Shown: positions 1-9,417, counted from the first letter of the stretch. The stretch is 64,000 nucleotides of DNA from Cryobacterium breve (GCF_027594785.1 NZ_CP075584.1:744001-808000), one strand, 5' to 3'. Translations and numbers: made by a program. The notes: generated by a model from the letters alone, not told the origin.

Positions 1-40
1 GGCTGTACTAAGGTATTGGAGTGCGCAGTTCGGCACGCAT

Positions 41-114
41 GGGGATGTAGCTCAATGGTAGAGCCTCAGTTTTCCAAACTGATGGCGCGGGTTCGATTCC
101 CGTCATCCCCTCCA
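41..114 (+). tRNA. tRNA-Gly (anticodon TCC)
   Basis: Complete cloverleaf. The acceptor stem GGGGATG (41-47) pairs with CATCCCC (104-110). The anticodon stem TCAGT/ACTGA encloses the 7-nt loop TTTCCAA, giving anticodon TCC, which reads GGA. The T-loop GTTCGATTC is standard. The 3' CCA is encoded (112-114). Confidence 0.97.
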
Positions 115-148
115 GATTCCCCGGCCTCGTCAGCCTCTTCCACCTTCG

Positions 149-1303
149 CTATCGCTTCGCGAGGTAGTTGGCCAGAGCGGTGACCGCGAGCTTCTTCGCA
201 CCGTCCAGGTTGCCGGTCGGCTGCGCGTACTGCTGGACGAGCACCCAGACGTCACCGGAGAGCACGTCGACCTCGCAGGTGTCCCCGCCGCAGCCGGCGA
301 ATGCCTCGTCGCCCAGTCCGGTCGCTTCCTCGAAGCGGATGCTGGATTTCGCCTGGTTCGGAGGTGTCGCCTGCCAGGTCGCCCGGGCGCCGGGCAGGAC
401 GTCCACCAGGACGCCGCCGGACGAGGCCCCCGCTGCGGAGCTTGTGTCGGAGCTCGTCCAGCCACAGGTGACCAGGCCGGCCAGGCGCTCGGCTGCGCCC
501 CGGGTGCCCATCCGGCCGGACTCCGACGTGCCGTAGTCTGTCGATGTCGCCTGCGTCATGTCGACTGCATTCGCGAGGTCCGTCGAGTCGAGCAGGGCGT
601 CACAACCGACACGACGACGGACCGCCGCGGCCGGAACGGCGTCTGCGGTCCGGACAGCCGCGACGACGGTGCGGGCGAAGGTCACGAAACTCTCCTCGGT
701 GGGTTGCGGGCTGACCGTCGCGTTGACCCAGGTGGTTCCGACCAGGATTTCTGCCCGGCACGAGTCGTGCTCCGGCGGATGGCAGGCCACGTACGCCGTG
801 TCGCCGAGGTCGACCGGGTGCAGTCCCCGCAGGCCGTCATCGGAGTCCGGTTCGCCGGCGGTGAACTCGTCGGCGGCGTTCCGGAGGACACGGACGCTCA
901 CTCGCGGGAGCATCCGACTGCCGTCGTCGGTCAGCGCTCCGGTGCCGTTGTCAGGGGCAGACCAGCTGCAGTCGACCAGGCCGCCGAGGACTGCCGCCGC
1001 GTCCTGCAGGACGATCCGGGTGGCGCCGCTACTCGGCTGCTGTTCGGCTGCTGCCTGGGTTGCCGGATCGAAGAGGCTCTTCGCCGGGAGCCCGAGCGCG
1101 GTCGCGGCCCGGTCGACCGGCAGGACCAGGCCACAGTCGAGCGCAACGGGCAGGGACGTCGGCGTCGCGGATGCCGTGGGTTCCGGCGAGGCGCCCGGAG
1201 AGGAACCGCCGGAACCCTGCGTGCACCCAGCGAGCGCCAATGCCGCGGTCAGGGCGCAGATCAGACTCATGGAGCGGACCAGTGCTGAAGCGGCTGACGT
1301 CAT
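149..1303 (-). CDS. Secreted lipoprotein with an internally duplicated domain
   Basis: 384-residue protein with an N-terminal hydrophobic stretch ending in the lipobox LALAGC (Cys about residue 27), followed by a Ser/Pro/Thr-rich linker, so a membrane-anchored exported lipoprotein. The mature part looks like two copies of one domain. Each copy opens near a Cys (VALDCGLVL; VGCDALLDS), contains a GLV-x-C-x-W motif (GLVDCSWS; GLVTCGWT) and ends with an LGD block followed by closely spaced Cys residues. The ATG has a purine-rich GGGGGAA upstream. Function is unknown. The fold may resemble the DUF3558-type lipoproteins of actinobacteria, but that is inference. It lies downstream of the TauE gene on the same strand. 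Confidence 0.8.
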   Translation of the reverse strand: MTSAASALVRSMSLICALTAALALAGCTQGSGGSSPGASPEPTASATPTSLPVALDCGLVLPVDRAATALGLPAKSLFDPATQAAAEQQPSSGATRIVLQDAAAVLGGLVDCSWSAPDNGTGALTDDGSRMLPRVSVRVLRNAADEFTAGEPDSDDGLRGLHPVDLGDTAYVACHPPEHDSCRAEILVGTTWVNATVSPQPTEESFVTFARTVVAAVRTADAVPAAAVRRRVGCDALLDSTDLANAVDMTQATSTDYGTSESGRMGTRGAAERLAGLVTCGWTSSDTSSAAGASSGGVLVDVLPGARATWQATPPNQAKSSIRFEEATGLGDEAFAGCGGDTCEVDVLSGDVWVLVQQYAQPTGNLDGAKKLAVTALANYLAKR

Positions 1304-1357
1304 GTGAATTCCCCCGCGATCAACCTACTCCGGACAGCTCCTCCACGGGTAGAACAG

Positions 1358-2227
1358 TCAGGAGCGGAGCAGCAGGTTGACCAGTGCGACGATCCCGACG
1401 GTGATGATGATCACACGCAGGAGCGTGGGCGGCAGGCGGCGTCCGATGCGCGCACCGAGGATCCCGCCGAGGCCGGCCCCGACGGTGATGAAGGCGACGA
1501 CGAGCCAGTCGATGGAGTCGCGTGCGAACAGGATGAAGACGATCGAGGCCATCACGTTCACGGCGGTGACGAGGAGGTTCTTGACGGCGTTGAGCGAGCC
1601 GAGCGAGACGGATGTCAGGGCGCCGAGGACACCCATCATCAGGATTCCCTGGGCCGCGCCGAAGTAGCCGCCGTACAGACCGAGTACGAAGACGCAGACG
1701 ACGATCGCGGTTCGTTTGCCCGCACCGCCCAGGGCGCCCCAACCGCCACTGGAGGCGGGACGGTTGCCGGCCGGGTCGCCAGGGGTTGCCGGCGCAGTCG
1801 TACCGGTTGTGACGGTTGGGGCAGGACCTCTGCCGGAGCGTGCCGCCCCGGCGGCGACGCGGCGCTGGATCCACGGTCCGATGGCGACCAGGACGATCCC
1901 CATGAGGATGAGGACGGGCACGATCGCCTTGAACGCGCTGCTCGGCAGGACCAGCAGCAGCCCGGCCCCGGCCAGGCCGCCGGTCAGGGAGACCGGCAGC
2001 AGGGCGAATGCAAAGTTCCGGTGGGCCGCGATCTCGCGCCGGTACGCGATCGTTCCGGAGACACCGCCGGCGACGAGGCCGAGGTTGTTGGAGACGTTGG
2101 CGACGAGCGGCGGGTAGCCGAGGAGCACGAGGATCGGGAACGTGATGAGGGTGCCGGATCCGACGACGACGTTGATCATGCCGGCGGCGAAACCGGCCGC
2201 GACGATGACGAGTGCTTCAGGCCACAT
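1358..2227 (-). CDS. TauE/SafE-family sulfite exporter-like permease
   Basis: Multi-pass membrane protein of about 289 residues with the family's two-fold repeat. An N-terminal block has Gly/Asn-rich helices (GMINVVVGSGTLITFP, residues about 16-31) and a C-terminal block has the matching GAGLGGILGARIGRR segment. Family members export sulfite, sulfoacetate or other small organic anions, or have unknown substrates. Between the halves is a variable cytoplasmic loop rich in Gly, Ala and Thr. I start at the ATG giving MWPEALV, because a TACGGT -10-like box ends 8 nt upstream; an in-frame GTG 9 nt earlier is possible. The substrate cannot be predicted from sequence. Confidence 0.85.
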   Translation of the reverse strand: MWPEALVIVAAGFAAGMINVVVGSGTLITFPILVLLGYPPLVANVSNNLGLVAGGVSGTIAYRREIAAHRNFAFALLPVSLTGGLAGAGLLLVLPSSAFKAIVPVLILMGIVLVAIGPWIQRRVAAGAARSGRGPAPTVTTGTTAPATPGDPAGNRPASSGGWGALGGAGKRTAIVVCVFVLGLYGGYFGAAQGILMMGVLGALTSVSLGSLNAVKNLLVTAVNVMASIVFILFARDSIDWLVVAFITVGAGLGGILGARIGRRLPPTLLRVIIITVGIVALVNLLLRS

Positions 2228-2311
2228 GCATCCCACCGTAGCGGCGCAGACGCCCCGCTCGCCGCCGGTGTCCCCGGTCGGGCCGGTGTAACCGATCCGG
2301 CCGGTGTGCCC

Positions 2312-3289
2312 CTATTTCAGGCCGAGGGTGTCGAGCGTGGCCCGCAGGGTGTCGGCCGAGTGCTGGAACAGGGCCTGTTCAGATTCGGAGAACGGCACCT
2401 CGATCACCCGGGAGACCCCCTCGGCGTTGACGACCGTCGGAACGGACAGGGCCACGTTGCTCACGCCGCGGTAGTCGGTCAGCACCGAGCTGATCGGGAG
2501 AACGGCGCCCTCGTCGCGCAGCACAGCCTCGACGATCCGGGCGCCGGAGAGCCCGATCGCGTAGTTGGTGGCGCCCTTTCCGGCGATCACCCGGTATGCC
2601 GCGGTCTTGACGTCCTCGGTGATGGCCGCGAACTCGGCCTCGGAGAACTTCTCCCGTCCGTTGGTCACCGGGGAGATGTCATCGGCGACCCACTGGTCCA
2701 GGGAGATCGGTCCGACCCTGGCCTGCGACCAGAGCGGGAATTCCGAGTCGCCGTGCTCGCCGACGATCGTGGCGTGCACGTTGGCAATGGCCACGCCGAC
2801 GCGGTGCGCGAGCAGCCAGCGCAGCCGGGAGGAGTCGAGGACCGTTCCGGAACCGAACACCCGGGTGGAGGGGAGTCCGCTGAAGTGCAGGGCGGCGTAG
2901 GTGAGGATGTCGCAGGGGTTGGTGACGATCATGTAGATCGCGTCCGGCGCGCGCTTGATCAGCTTGGGCATCAGTTCGCGGAGGATTCCGACGTTGACGC
3001 CGGACATTTCGAGGCGGGACTGCCCGGGGTGCTGCCGGGCACCGGCGGTGATCACGACCATGTTGGCGTCCGAGATCATGTCAAGGTCGGCGCCGCCGGA
3101 CACGCAGGAGGCACCGGTGAACTGGGTGCCGTGCGCGAGGTCGAGCACCTCGGCCTCGACCTTGGGCTCGTTGATGTCGTAGAGCACCACTTCGCGGGCC
3201 GACTGCCGGATCAGGGAGGCATACGCGAGGGAGGTGCCGACGGCGCCCGCTCCGATGATGGCCAGCTTGGAATTCTCGATTGCGCTCAT
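2312..3289 (-). CDS. ldh: L-lactate dehydrogenase
   Basis: 325-residue cytoplasmic NAD-dependent enzyme interconverting pyruvate and L-lactate. The Rossmann motif GAGAVG is at residues 13-18. The substrate loop reads ARQHPGQSR, with Gln86 at the position where LDHs have Gln and malate dehydrogenases have Arg, and Arg92 as the mobile-loop Arg. The catalytic set is Asp152, Arg155 and His179 (in GEHGDSE), with the spacing expected from the canonical 168/171/195. Length fits the family. A CAGACT box ends 7 nt before the ATG, so the transcript may be leaderless. The neighbouring permease and two-component genes do not suggest a dedicated pathway. Confidence 0.95.
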   Translation of the reverse strand: MSAIENSKLAIIGAGAVGTSLAYASLIRQSAREVVLYDINEPKVEAEVLDLAHGTQFTGASCVSGGADLDMISDANMVVITAGARQHPGQSRLEMSGVNVGILRELMPKLIKRAPDAIYMIVTNPCDILTYAALHFSGLPSTRVFGSGTVLDSSRLRWLLAHRVGVAIANVHATIVGEHGDSEFPLWSQARVGPISLDQWVADDISPVTNGREKFSEAEFAAITEDVKTAAYRVIAGKGATNYAIGLSGARIVEAVLRDEGAVLPISSVLTDYRGVSNVALSVPTVVNAEGVSRVIEVPFSESEQALFQHSADTLRATLDTLGLK

Positions 3290-3384
3290 GGTTCCAGTCT
3301 GCCCGCACCAGGACGCGTTCGCACCTGTTTCTTCAGATTAAACCGAATTATCTACGTTCAATTCGCCTCTTGGCAGCGGAATAC

Positions 3385-4066
3385 TCAGTGGCGGAGGAAG
3401 GCGAGGACCGCGAGCACCCTCCGGTGGTCGGTGCCCGAGTCGTCGAGGCCGAGTTTCTGGAAGATCGCGGTGACGTTCTTCTCGACCGCACCGACGCCGA
3501 TCACGAGCCGGGAGGCGATGCTGACGTTGGTCCGGCCCTCGGCCATCAGCCCGAGGACGTCCCGTTCCCGCGGCGTCAGGCGCTCGAGCGGGTCCGTGCG
3601 CCGGCTGAGGAGCCTCGCGCACCACCTGGGGGTCGAGCACGGTTCCGCCGGCGTGGATCCGCAGCACCGCGTCCTGGAGCTCCTCGAGGGAGGCGACCCT
3701 GTCCTTGAGCAGGTAGCCGAGCCCTCCGTCGCCTGCCGCGAGCAGTTCGTGCGCGTAGGTGGCCTCGACGTACTGGCTGAGGAGCAGGATCCCCACCCCC
3801 GGGAGCCGGCGCCGCAGCTCGAGGGCGGCACGCACCCCTTCGTCCCGGAAGGTCGGCGGCATCCGCACGTCGAGCACGGCGACGTCGGGCCGGAGACGAT
3901 CGACGTCGGCGAGCAGGCCGTCCGCGTCGCCATAGGCGGCCACGCAGTCGAAGCCGGCCTCGTCGAAGAGCCGTACGAGCCCCTCGCGAAGCAGAAGCGA
4001 GTCCTCCGCGAGAACGAGCCGGAGCGAAGCCGCGGATTCCGGGCTGGTCTGCTCTGTCGAGGTCAC
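3385..4066 (-). pseudogene. NarL/LuxR-type response regulator, frameshifted
   Basis: Receiver domain (residues about 15-130) with DNA-binding HTH, partner of the sensor kinase 4 nt upstream. The phosphoacceptor Asp is in VAVLDVRMPP and the conserved Lys in GYLLKDRV. The C-terminal LuxR helix-turn-helix (LTPRERDVLGLMAEGRTN) lies in a different frame. One extra base in the + strand AGCCT at 3611-3615 breaks the frame between VLDPQVVRE and LLSRRTDPLERL. Removing it gives a normal-length protein of about 226 residues. I use the GTG at 4066 as start because it sits just after the kinase stop. Probably functional if the insertion is a sequence error. Confidence 0.85.
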
Positions 4067-4070
4067 CCGA

Positions 4071-5498
4071 TCAGGATACGACGATCGAACCGGGCAGGGT
4101 TTCGGCCAGCGGGATGTGCGCCCCGACAATCGTGGGGCCTCCGGCCGGGCTGTCGATCGACAGCAGGCCACGGAGCCCCCGCAGGCGCTCGTCGAGGCCG
4201 CACAACCCGTGCGACTCTGTGAGGACTGCTCCACCGATGCCGTTGTCGATCACCCAGACGTCGAGCCAGGTGGAGTCGTCGTCCGGCACCCGCCGCAGGG
4301 CGAGGTGCAGGCGGATGCCGGTGGCGCGGGAGTGCTTCGCGGCGTTCGTGAGGAGCTCGGCCGCGATGAAATACGCGCTCCGTTCGATCTCGGAGGGCAG
4401 CCGCAGCCCGGGCTCGAGCTGGAACTCAAGAGCGACGGGAATGGTGCTGCGGGCAGCGAGAGACTCGAGGGCGACGGTGAGGCCGCGGTCCTGGAGGATC
4501 GGCGGGACGAGCCCCCTGGAGAGCGCCCTGAGCTCCTCGAGGGTGTCGTGGGCCTGCTCCCTGGCCTCGGCGAGCAGGGCCCTGGCGGCGGCCGGGTCGG
4601 TGTCGAGTTTGCGTTCGGCGCTCGCGAGGTCCATCTGCAGGCGCACGAGGCGCTGTTGCGGTCCGTCGTGGATGTCGCGTTCGAGCCGGCGGAGGCCGCG
4701 GTCCTCTGCGAGAACAGCCGCTCCCCGGGAGGCGCTCAGGTCGGCGACCTCCCGGGTGAGCGCCTCGGAGCGCCAGGCGCCGAGCATGCCCTGCCCGATG
4801 AACTGGTGCGCCAGCACGAGCCCGCGGGTGACGTATGGCAGGGTGGCGAGGAAGGCGAGGCCGAGCGCGAGTTCGAGCAGGCTCTCCACCAGGTAGGGGC
4901 TGTCCACGGCCTGGCTGCCGGGGAGGATCCGCTCGGCGAGGCCGATCAGGCCCATGCCGCCATCCCCGCCCTGAGGGACCGACCAGCCCCACAGCCAGAA
5001 GGTGACCCCACCGAGGGCGACCGAGAGCCACACGACGGTGACGGTCCAGCTCACGAGGGAGATGACGAAGTTCACGACCATGCCGTGCAGGAGGTAAAGC
5101 CAGTAGTGGCCGCCGACCAGCGGGCCGAGCATGGTTCGAAGCGGCGTGACCGGCTGGCCGTCTCGTTCCCACCGGGGCGGCCGGATGGCCGGCTGGCCGG
5201 CCCAGCGCAGGCGGGTCAGCTCGACGAGGCCGAAACCGCGCGCGGTGTAGAGGGCGGCGACGATCACGAACAGCCCCACGAAGATCGCGATCATGCCGAC
5301 GCCCGAGAAGAAGACGGTGCTCAGCACGCTCAGGGCGATCACAGCGACGGGAAGGGCGAGCAGGAGGAAGCCGAGTTCCCGCGGAACCGATCGCCACAGG
5401 CCTCGATAGCCGGGCTTTTCGCTCAGAGCTGTCTGCACGGTCTCCAGACTGCCAGATTCCCCGGAGTGCGGGACGGTTGCGGGTGTCGTCGTGGTCAT
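4071..5498 (-). CDS. Two-component sensor histidine kinase (HisKA_3 type)
   Basis: 475-residue membrane kinase. Residues about 40-270 hold several hydrophobic segments forming the sensor region. The dimerisation/phosphoacceptor helix contains the H box RRLERDIHDGPQQRL, whose His is the phosphorylated residue in the NarX/DesK-like class. It is followed by a HATPase_c domain with an N-box (LLTNAAKHS) and G-box (DNGIGG). The ATG at 5498 has an almost perfect Shine-Dalgarno AAGGAGG, deciding the start over upstream in-frame codons. The response regulator follows 4 nt downstream, so the two form one operon. The stimulus is unknown. In Firmicutes and actinobacteria related pairs often sense envelope or membrane state. 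Confidence 0.92.
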   Translation of the reverse strand: MTTTTPATVPHSGESGSLETVQTALSEKPGYRGLWRSVPRELGFLLLALPVAVIALSVLSTVFFSGVGMIAIFVGLFVIVAALYTARGFGLVELTRLRWAGQPAIRPPRWERDGQPVTPLRTMLGPLVGGHYWLYLLHGMVVNFVISLVSWTVTVVWLSVALGGVTFWLWGWSVPQGGDGGMGLIGLAERILPGSQAVDSPYLVESLLELALGLAFLATLPYVTRGLVLAHQFIGQGMLGAWRSEALTREVADLSASRGAAVLAEDRGLRRLERDIHDGPQQRLVRLQMDLASAERKLDTDPAAARALLAEAREQAHDTLEELRALSRGLVPPILQDRGLTVALESLAARSTIPVALEFQLEPGLRLPSEIERSAYFIAAELLTNAAKHSRATGIRLHLALRRVPDDDSTWLDVWVIDNGIGGAVLTESHGLCGLDERLRGLRGLLSIDSPAGGPTIVGAHIPLAETLPGSIVVS

Positions 5499-5602
5499 GG
5501 TGTCCTCCTTGGTGGATGACTCCAGCCTCGCCGTCATCGTGCACTGGGCCCATCGGGCCTGCGCCCCAATCGCTGCGGGGAAAACCCCCGCAGCGCGGCG
5601 GC

Positions 5603-7084
5603 TCAGAGCGCGCGGTGGGTGAACCGACCGCCGAGCAGGGTCGCGGCGACGGGCATCCGCCGCAGGTCGTCGAGGGACGCGACGAACGGGTCGGTCTCGC
5701 AGACGGCAAGGTCGGCGGGGTCGCCGACCGCGATCCGGTGCCTGCCGCGGGCGGATGCGGCGAGAGCGGCCTGGCGGGACACGCCCTGCTCGGGGTGCCA
5801 GGATTCGCGGCCGTCCCTGGTGCGCCCGACTGCGGCGGCGATGCCGATCCAGGGGTCGAGCGGGGCGACGGGCGCGTCGGAGCCGAGTGCGAGTCGAGCC
5901 CCGGCCCTGAGCAGGCTCGCGAGCATGAACGCACGGTCGGTGCGGCCGGCCCAGTAGCGGTCGGCGACGTCGCGGTCGTCGACGGCGTGTTCGGGTTGCA
6001 CGCTCGCGACGACGCCGAGGGCGGCGAACCGGTCGACGTCGGTGAGGCTGAGGAGCTGGGCGTGTTCGATGCTCCCCGCACAACCGAGGGTCTCGAAGGC
6101 GTCGAGGGCGATGCGGTTGGCGCGGTCGCCGATCGCGTGCACCGCGGGGCGGATGCCGGACTCGCTCGCGAGGCGCATCCAGCGCAGCAGGTCGTCGGGT
6201 GCGACGCTCAGCACGCCGTGGGCGTCGTCGCCGGTGAGCCCCGGGTAGTCGTCGAAACAGTATGCGGTGCGGGTGTTGAGCGAACCGTCGGTGATGACCT
6301 TGTAGGGGCCGACGCTGAGCAGCCCGCGGGTTTCGGCGATGACCGCGCCGGAGCGGAGGCCCGCCGCGACAGCACGCTCGAGGTGTTCGGTGTAGATGCC
6401 GAACTCGACCCGGAGCGAGTCCGCGCCCGCGGCGATGCGGCGGCGCCAGACGTCGAGGTTCCAGACCATTTCGAGGTCGACGATCCCGACGACGCCGCGG
6501 GCAGCGGCCACCCGGGCCGCTTCGTCTGCCCAGGTGTCGCTGATCGCGTCCGGAACGGCGTCGAGTGCCCGTTCGACGTCGAAGGCGTCCTCCTCGCGGA
6601 GCAGCCCGGTGGGGTGGTCGCCGAGCCCGCGGGCGGAGAGTGCAGCGGAGTTGAGCCAGACGCTGTGCAGGTCGCCGCTGACGAGGACGACGGGGACCGT
6701 CCCTGAGACGGCGTCGAGGACGGCGCGGCCCGGGGTATCCGGCCAGAGCCCGTCACGGAAGCCAAAGCCGATCAGGGTCTCCCCCGGCGCGAGAAGCGGG
6801 ATGCGCCCCGCGACGATGCGGGCGGTCGCCTGAGCGCTGCCCGCGGTCGACACGTCGAGGCGGCGGGCGATCTGCGCCCACTGGGTGAAGTGCACGTGGT
6901 TGTCCCAGAGGCCGGGGATCAGCCAGCGCTCGCCGAGGTCGATCGACTCGGCCGCCGAGCCGCCGGCGCCCTCGCCGCCGAGGAAGCCGAGCCTCGTGAC
7001 CGTGCCGTCGACGATCTCGACATCGGTGAGTTCGTCGCTCCCGGGCAGGCGGGCGTTGCGAAGGACGAGCGGATCGGTGCTCAT
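5603..7084 (-). CDS. Amidohydrolase family protein (YtcJ-like, Amidohydro_3)
   Basis: 493-residue metal-dependent hydrolase of the amidohydrolase superfamily. The metal-binding DNHVHF motif follows the N-terminal beta-sandwich and reads RWLIPGLWDNHVHF. Later metal/active-site positions include PAVHAIGDRA and LALGSDAPVAP. YtcJ-like proteins have mostly uncharacterised substrates, with some acting on N-acyl amino acids or amides. The start codon overlaps the stop of the preceding flavoprotein by 4 nt (ATGA), so the two are translationally coupled. No signal peptide, so probably cytoplasmic. Substrate unknown. Confidence 0.88.
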   Translation of the reverse strand: MSTDPLVLRNARLPGSDELTDVEIVDGTVTRLGFLGGEGAGGSAAESIDLGERWLIPGLWDNHVHFTQWAQIARRLDVSTAGSAQATARIVAGRIPLLAPGETLIGFGFRDGLWPDTPGRAVLDAVSGTVPVVLVSGDLHSVWLNSAALSARGLGDHPTGLLREEDAFDVERALDAVPDAISDTWADEAARVAAARGVVGIVDLEMVWNLDVWRRRIAAGADSLRVEFGIYTEHLERAVAAGLRSGAVIAETRGLLSVGPYKVITDGSLNTRTAYCFDDYPGLTGDDAHGVLSVAPDDLLRWMRLASESGIRPAVHAIGDRANRIALDAFETLGCAGSIEHAQLLSLTDVDRFAALGVVASVQPEHAVDDRDVADRYWAGRTDRAFMLASLLRAGARLALGSDAPVAPLDPWIGIAAAVGRTRDGRESWHPEQGVSRQAALAASARGRHRIAVGDPADLAVCETDPFVASLDDLRRMPVAATLLGGRFTHRAL

Positions 7085-7761
7085 GCGTCGTCTCCTGACC
7101 GGGCGGCGCGGGCGAGCCGCCCGTGCGCGCGACGCATCTCGGCGGCGAGGTTCACGCTCGCGTACGGACCGGTCCCCTCGAGTTCGGAGATGATGCGATC
7201 GACGGTCTCAGGGGGCTTGTTCTGGCTGAGCTTGTTCTTGGCGACCACCCGGGTGACCCGGAGGCGGAGTCCGACGGTACCGGCCGAGATCCGCTCGGCG
7301 TATGCCGAGTTCGCAGCCGTCCCGTGCAGGCGGCGCGGTTCGGGCATGCGGTCCTCGAAGTGGTCGACGAGCCGGTCGAGCACGAGCAGGTTCTCCTCGG
7401 CGGTGAGGATCTCCGGCGTGCCGTAGAGGTGCGCGGTGATGAAGTTCCAGGTCGGCACGGCCGGGTTGGCGTCGTACCACCCCGGGGACACGTACCCGTG
7501 CGGGCCCTGGATGATCACGAGCATCTCGTGCTGGCCGAGCTCGTGCAGTTGCTCGTCCGGACGGCCCACATGGGTGACCAGCACGAGCTCGCCGGAATCG
7601 GCATCCGGTCCTGCACCGGACTCGTCGAGAAGCATCGGGTAGTGCGAGGCGACGAGATCGCCCGTGCTCGTGTGACTGATCAGGGTCGCCCACGGGTTCT
7701 CCCGGATCAGCCGCCGGATCTCGGCGGGATCGGTGAGCACGAAGCTGGGGGTGTGGCGCAT
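7081..7761 (-). CDS. FMN-binding negative transcriptional regulator, PaiB-like
   Basis: 226-residue protein of the PaiB family, a split-barrel flavin-binding fold. It begins MRHTPSFVLTDPAEIRRLI and carries SHTSTGDLVASHYPMLLD and THVGRPDEQ segments characteristic of the family. PaiB in Bacillus represses protease and sporulation genes; in other bacteria the molecular role is unclear and the protein may simply be a flavoenzyme. A longer reading frame upstream shares sequence with the end of the glycosylase gene, so I start at the ATG at 7761. Coupled by ATGA overlap to the amidohydrolase. Confidence 0.85.
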   Translation of the reverse strand: MRHTPSFVLTDPAEIRRLIRENPWATLISHTSTGDLVASHYPMLLDESGAGPDADSGELVLVTHVGRPDEQLHELGQHEMLVIIQGPHGYVSPGWYDANPAVPTWNFITAHLYGTPEILTAEENLLVLDRLVDHFEDRMPEPRRLHGTAANSAYAERISAGTVGLRLRVTRVVAKNKLSQNKPPETVDRIISELEGTGPYASVNLAAEMRRAHGRLARAARSGDDA

Positions 7762-7820
7762 CTGGGGGCGTCCTGTCTGTCTCGCAGTCGGCGGAGCGGT
7801 GGTGTTCGTGGTGGGCGGTC

Positions 7821-8819
7821 TCAGGCCTGGCAGGTCGGGCACCAGTAGAGCTTGCGGGCGCCCATCTCCTCGAGCAGGATGTGGGTGCCGCAGACCCGGC
7901 ACGGCAGGCCCTCGCGTTTGTACACCCAGTGCCGGTCGGCGCGGTTCTTCATCGCACGCGCCCAGTCGGCCCCGGCCAGGTCGTCCATGGTCATCATCTG
8001 GCCGGTTTCGACGCCGATCGTCAGCAGCCGCGACCAGTCGCGCCAGAGACCGCGCACGGTGTCCTCGGCGAGGCTCTTGCCCGGCGCATGCGGGTTGACC
8101 CCGGCCCGGAACAGAAGTTCGGCGCGATAGACGTTGCCGATGCCGCTGACCACGGACTGGTCCATCAGGAGCAGCCCGATCGGGGTGGGCTTGCGGCGCA
8201 CGACGGCCGTGAACCGGTCTTCCGCTGCGGGGCTGTCATCGAGCAGCGGGTCGGGTCCGGCCTTGTCGATCACCGCCTGCACCTCTGCTGCGTCGAGTAC
8301 CTGGCACGCGGTCGGGCCGCGCAGGTCCGCGCACACCGTGTCGGTGAGCAAGCGCACCCGCACCTGTCCGACCGGTTCGGGAGGGAAGGTGCCCCGCTGG
8401 TCGATCTCCTTCTCCTGCTCCGCCATCCGCACCCGGGTGCGCCGGGGAGCCCCGATGCTCCGAAGCGAGTTCTCCCCCGCGGAATCGAGGACGGCATCCG
8501 CCTGCCCGTCGAGGTCGGTGCCGCGCTGGTTGGTCTGCCCCATCCGGCCGTTGGCGGATGCGATCGTGGCGTCCATCAGGATGTCGCCGGCGAAGTCCCA
8601 CGCGCCGTACATGCCGAGGTGCACCCGCAGCCAGAGTCCGTTGTCGAATTCGAGGAACATCTGCTTGCCGACGGCGCGCGCCCGGGTCATCGCATGCCCG
8701 TCAAGCAGCGCGGCACCCTCGACGAATCGGCCCTGCGGCGAGGACAGCTGCACCCGGTGGCCCACGAAGTTACGCGCGAACTGCCGGGCGATCCTGTGGA
8801 CGGAATGACCCTCTGGCAC
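7821..8819 (-). CDS. Fpg/Nei-family DNA glycosylase-AP lyase
   Basis: 332-residue base-excision repair enzyme. The N-terminus MPEGHSVHR supplies the catalytic Pro2 and Glu3 once the initiator Met is removed. A helix-two-turn-helix region holds GIGNVYRAELLFRAG. The C-terminus is a four-Cys zinc finger (CRVCGTH, then WCPTCQA). It is about 50-60 residues longer than typical Nei proteins because of a charged insertion around residues 75-130 in the N-terminal domain. Nei-type enzymes excise oxidised pyrimidines. The GTG start is 1 nt past the rpiB stop, so it is cotranscribed with rpiB. Exact subfamily (Nei1 or Nei2) not assigned. Confidence 0.9.
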   Translation of the reverse strand: MPEGHSVHRIARQFARNFVGHRVQLSSPQGRFVEGAALLDGHAMTRARAVGKQMFLEFDNGLWLRVHLGMYGAWDFAGDILMDATIASANGRMGQTNQRGTDLDGQADAVLDSAGENSLRSIGAPRRTRVRMAEQEKEIDQRGTFPPEPVGQVRVRLLTDTVCADLRGPTACQVLDAAEVQAVIDKAGPDPLLDDSPAAEDRFTAVVRRKPTPIGLLLMDQSVVSGIGNVYRAELLFRAGVNPHAPGKSLAEDTVRGLWRDWSRLLTIGVETGQMMTMDDLAGADWARAMKNRADRHWVYKREGLPCRVCGTHILLEEMGARKLYWCPTCQA

Positions 8820-8820
8820 G

Positions 8821-9354
8821 TCAGCGCGCGGTACGGGCCGGGTCGACGCTGGACGGGTCTACGCGCGCAGGATCGACGCTCACACCGGCAATGGACCCGG
8901 TCGTCTCGTATTCGAAGAGCTGGCGGATCCGACGCACGTGCCGTTCCTCGCCGGTGAACGGTTCGGCGATGAACGCGTCGATGAAGGAGGTCGCCTCCTC
9001 GATCGTGTGCTGGCGGGCGCCGATCGAGATGACGTTCGCGTTGTTGTGCTCGCGAGCGAGCCGGGCGATGTCCAGGTTCCAGACCAGCGCGGCACGGGCC
9101 CCGACGACCTTGTTGGCGGCCATCTGCTCGCCGTTGCCCGAACCGCCGAACACGACGCCGAGCGCGTCAACGCCCGCGGCCTGGTCGTCGACGACGCCCT
9201 GGGCGGCGTTGATGCAGAACGAGGGGTAGTCGTCGAGCGGGTCGTAGCTCGTCGGCCCATGGCCGACGACCTCGTGGCCTGCCTCGGTCAGGTGACCGAC
9301 GAGGTAACGGCTGAAATCGTGGCCGGCATGGTCGGTGGCGAGGTGAATGCGCAT
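8821..9354 (-). CDS. rpiB: Ribose-5-phosphate isomerase B
   Basis: 177-residue isomerase of the pentose phosphate pathway, interconverting ribose-5-phosphate and ribulose-5-phosphate. The N-terminal TDHAGHD phosphate-site motif and the GGSGNGEQMAANK loop are clear. This is the actinobacterial form, in which the catalytic base is the Glu of GNGEQ and not the Cys of E. coli RpiB. A TAGTAT -10 box (9361-9366) ends 7 nt before the ATG, suggesting leaderless transcription. The glycosylase gene follows after 1 nt. Confidence 0.95.
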   Translation of the reverse strand: MRIHLATDHAGHDFSRYLVGHLTEAGHEVVGHGPTSYDPLDDYPSFCINAAQGVVDDQAAGVDALGVVFGGSGNGEQMAANKVVGARAALVWNLDIARLAREHNNANVISIGARQHTIEEATSFIDAFIAEPFTGEERHVRRIRQLFEYETTGSIAGVSVDPARVDPSSVDPARTAR

Positions 9355-9417
9355 GACCCCATACTATTTGCCGTCCCGTGTGGTCGCCGTCCCGTGCCCG
9401 GCGCCGCCGGCATCCGC

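Noticed and set aside
1304..4222. A 972-codon open frame on the + strand
   Set aside because: It runs antisense to the TauE, ldh and response-regulator genes, which have clear family motifs. Long antisense frames are common in high-G+C DNA.
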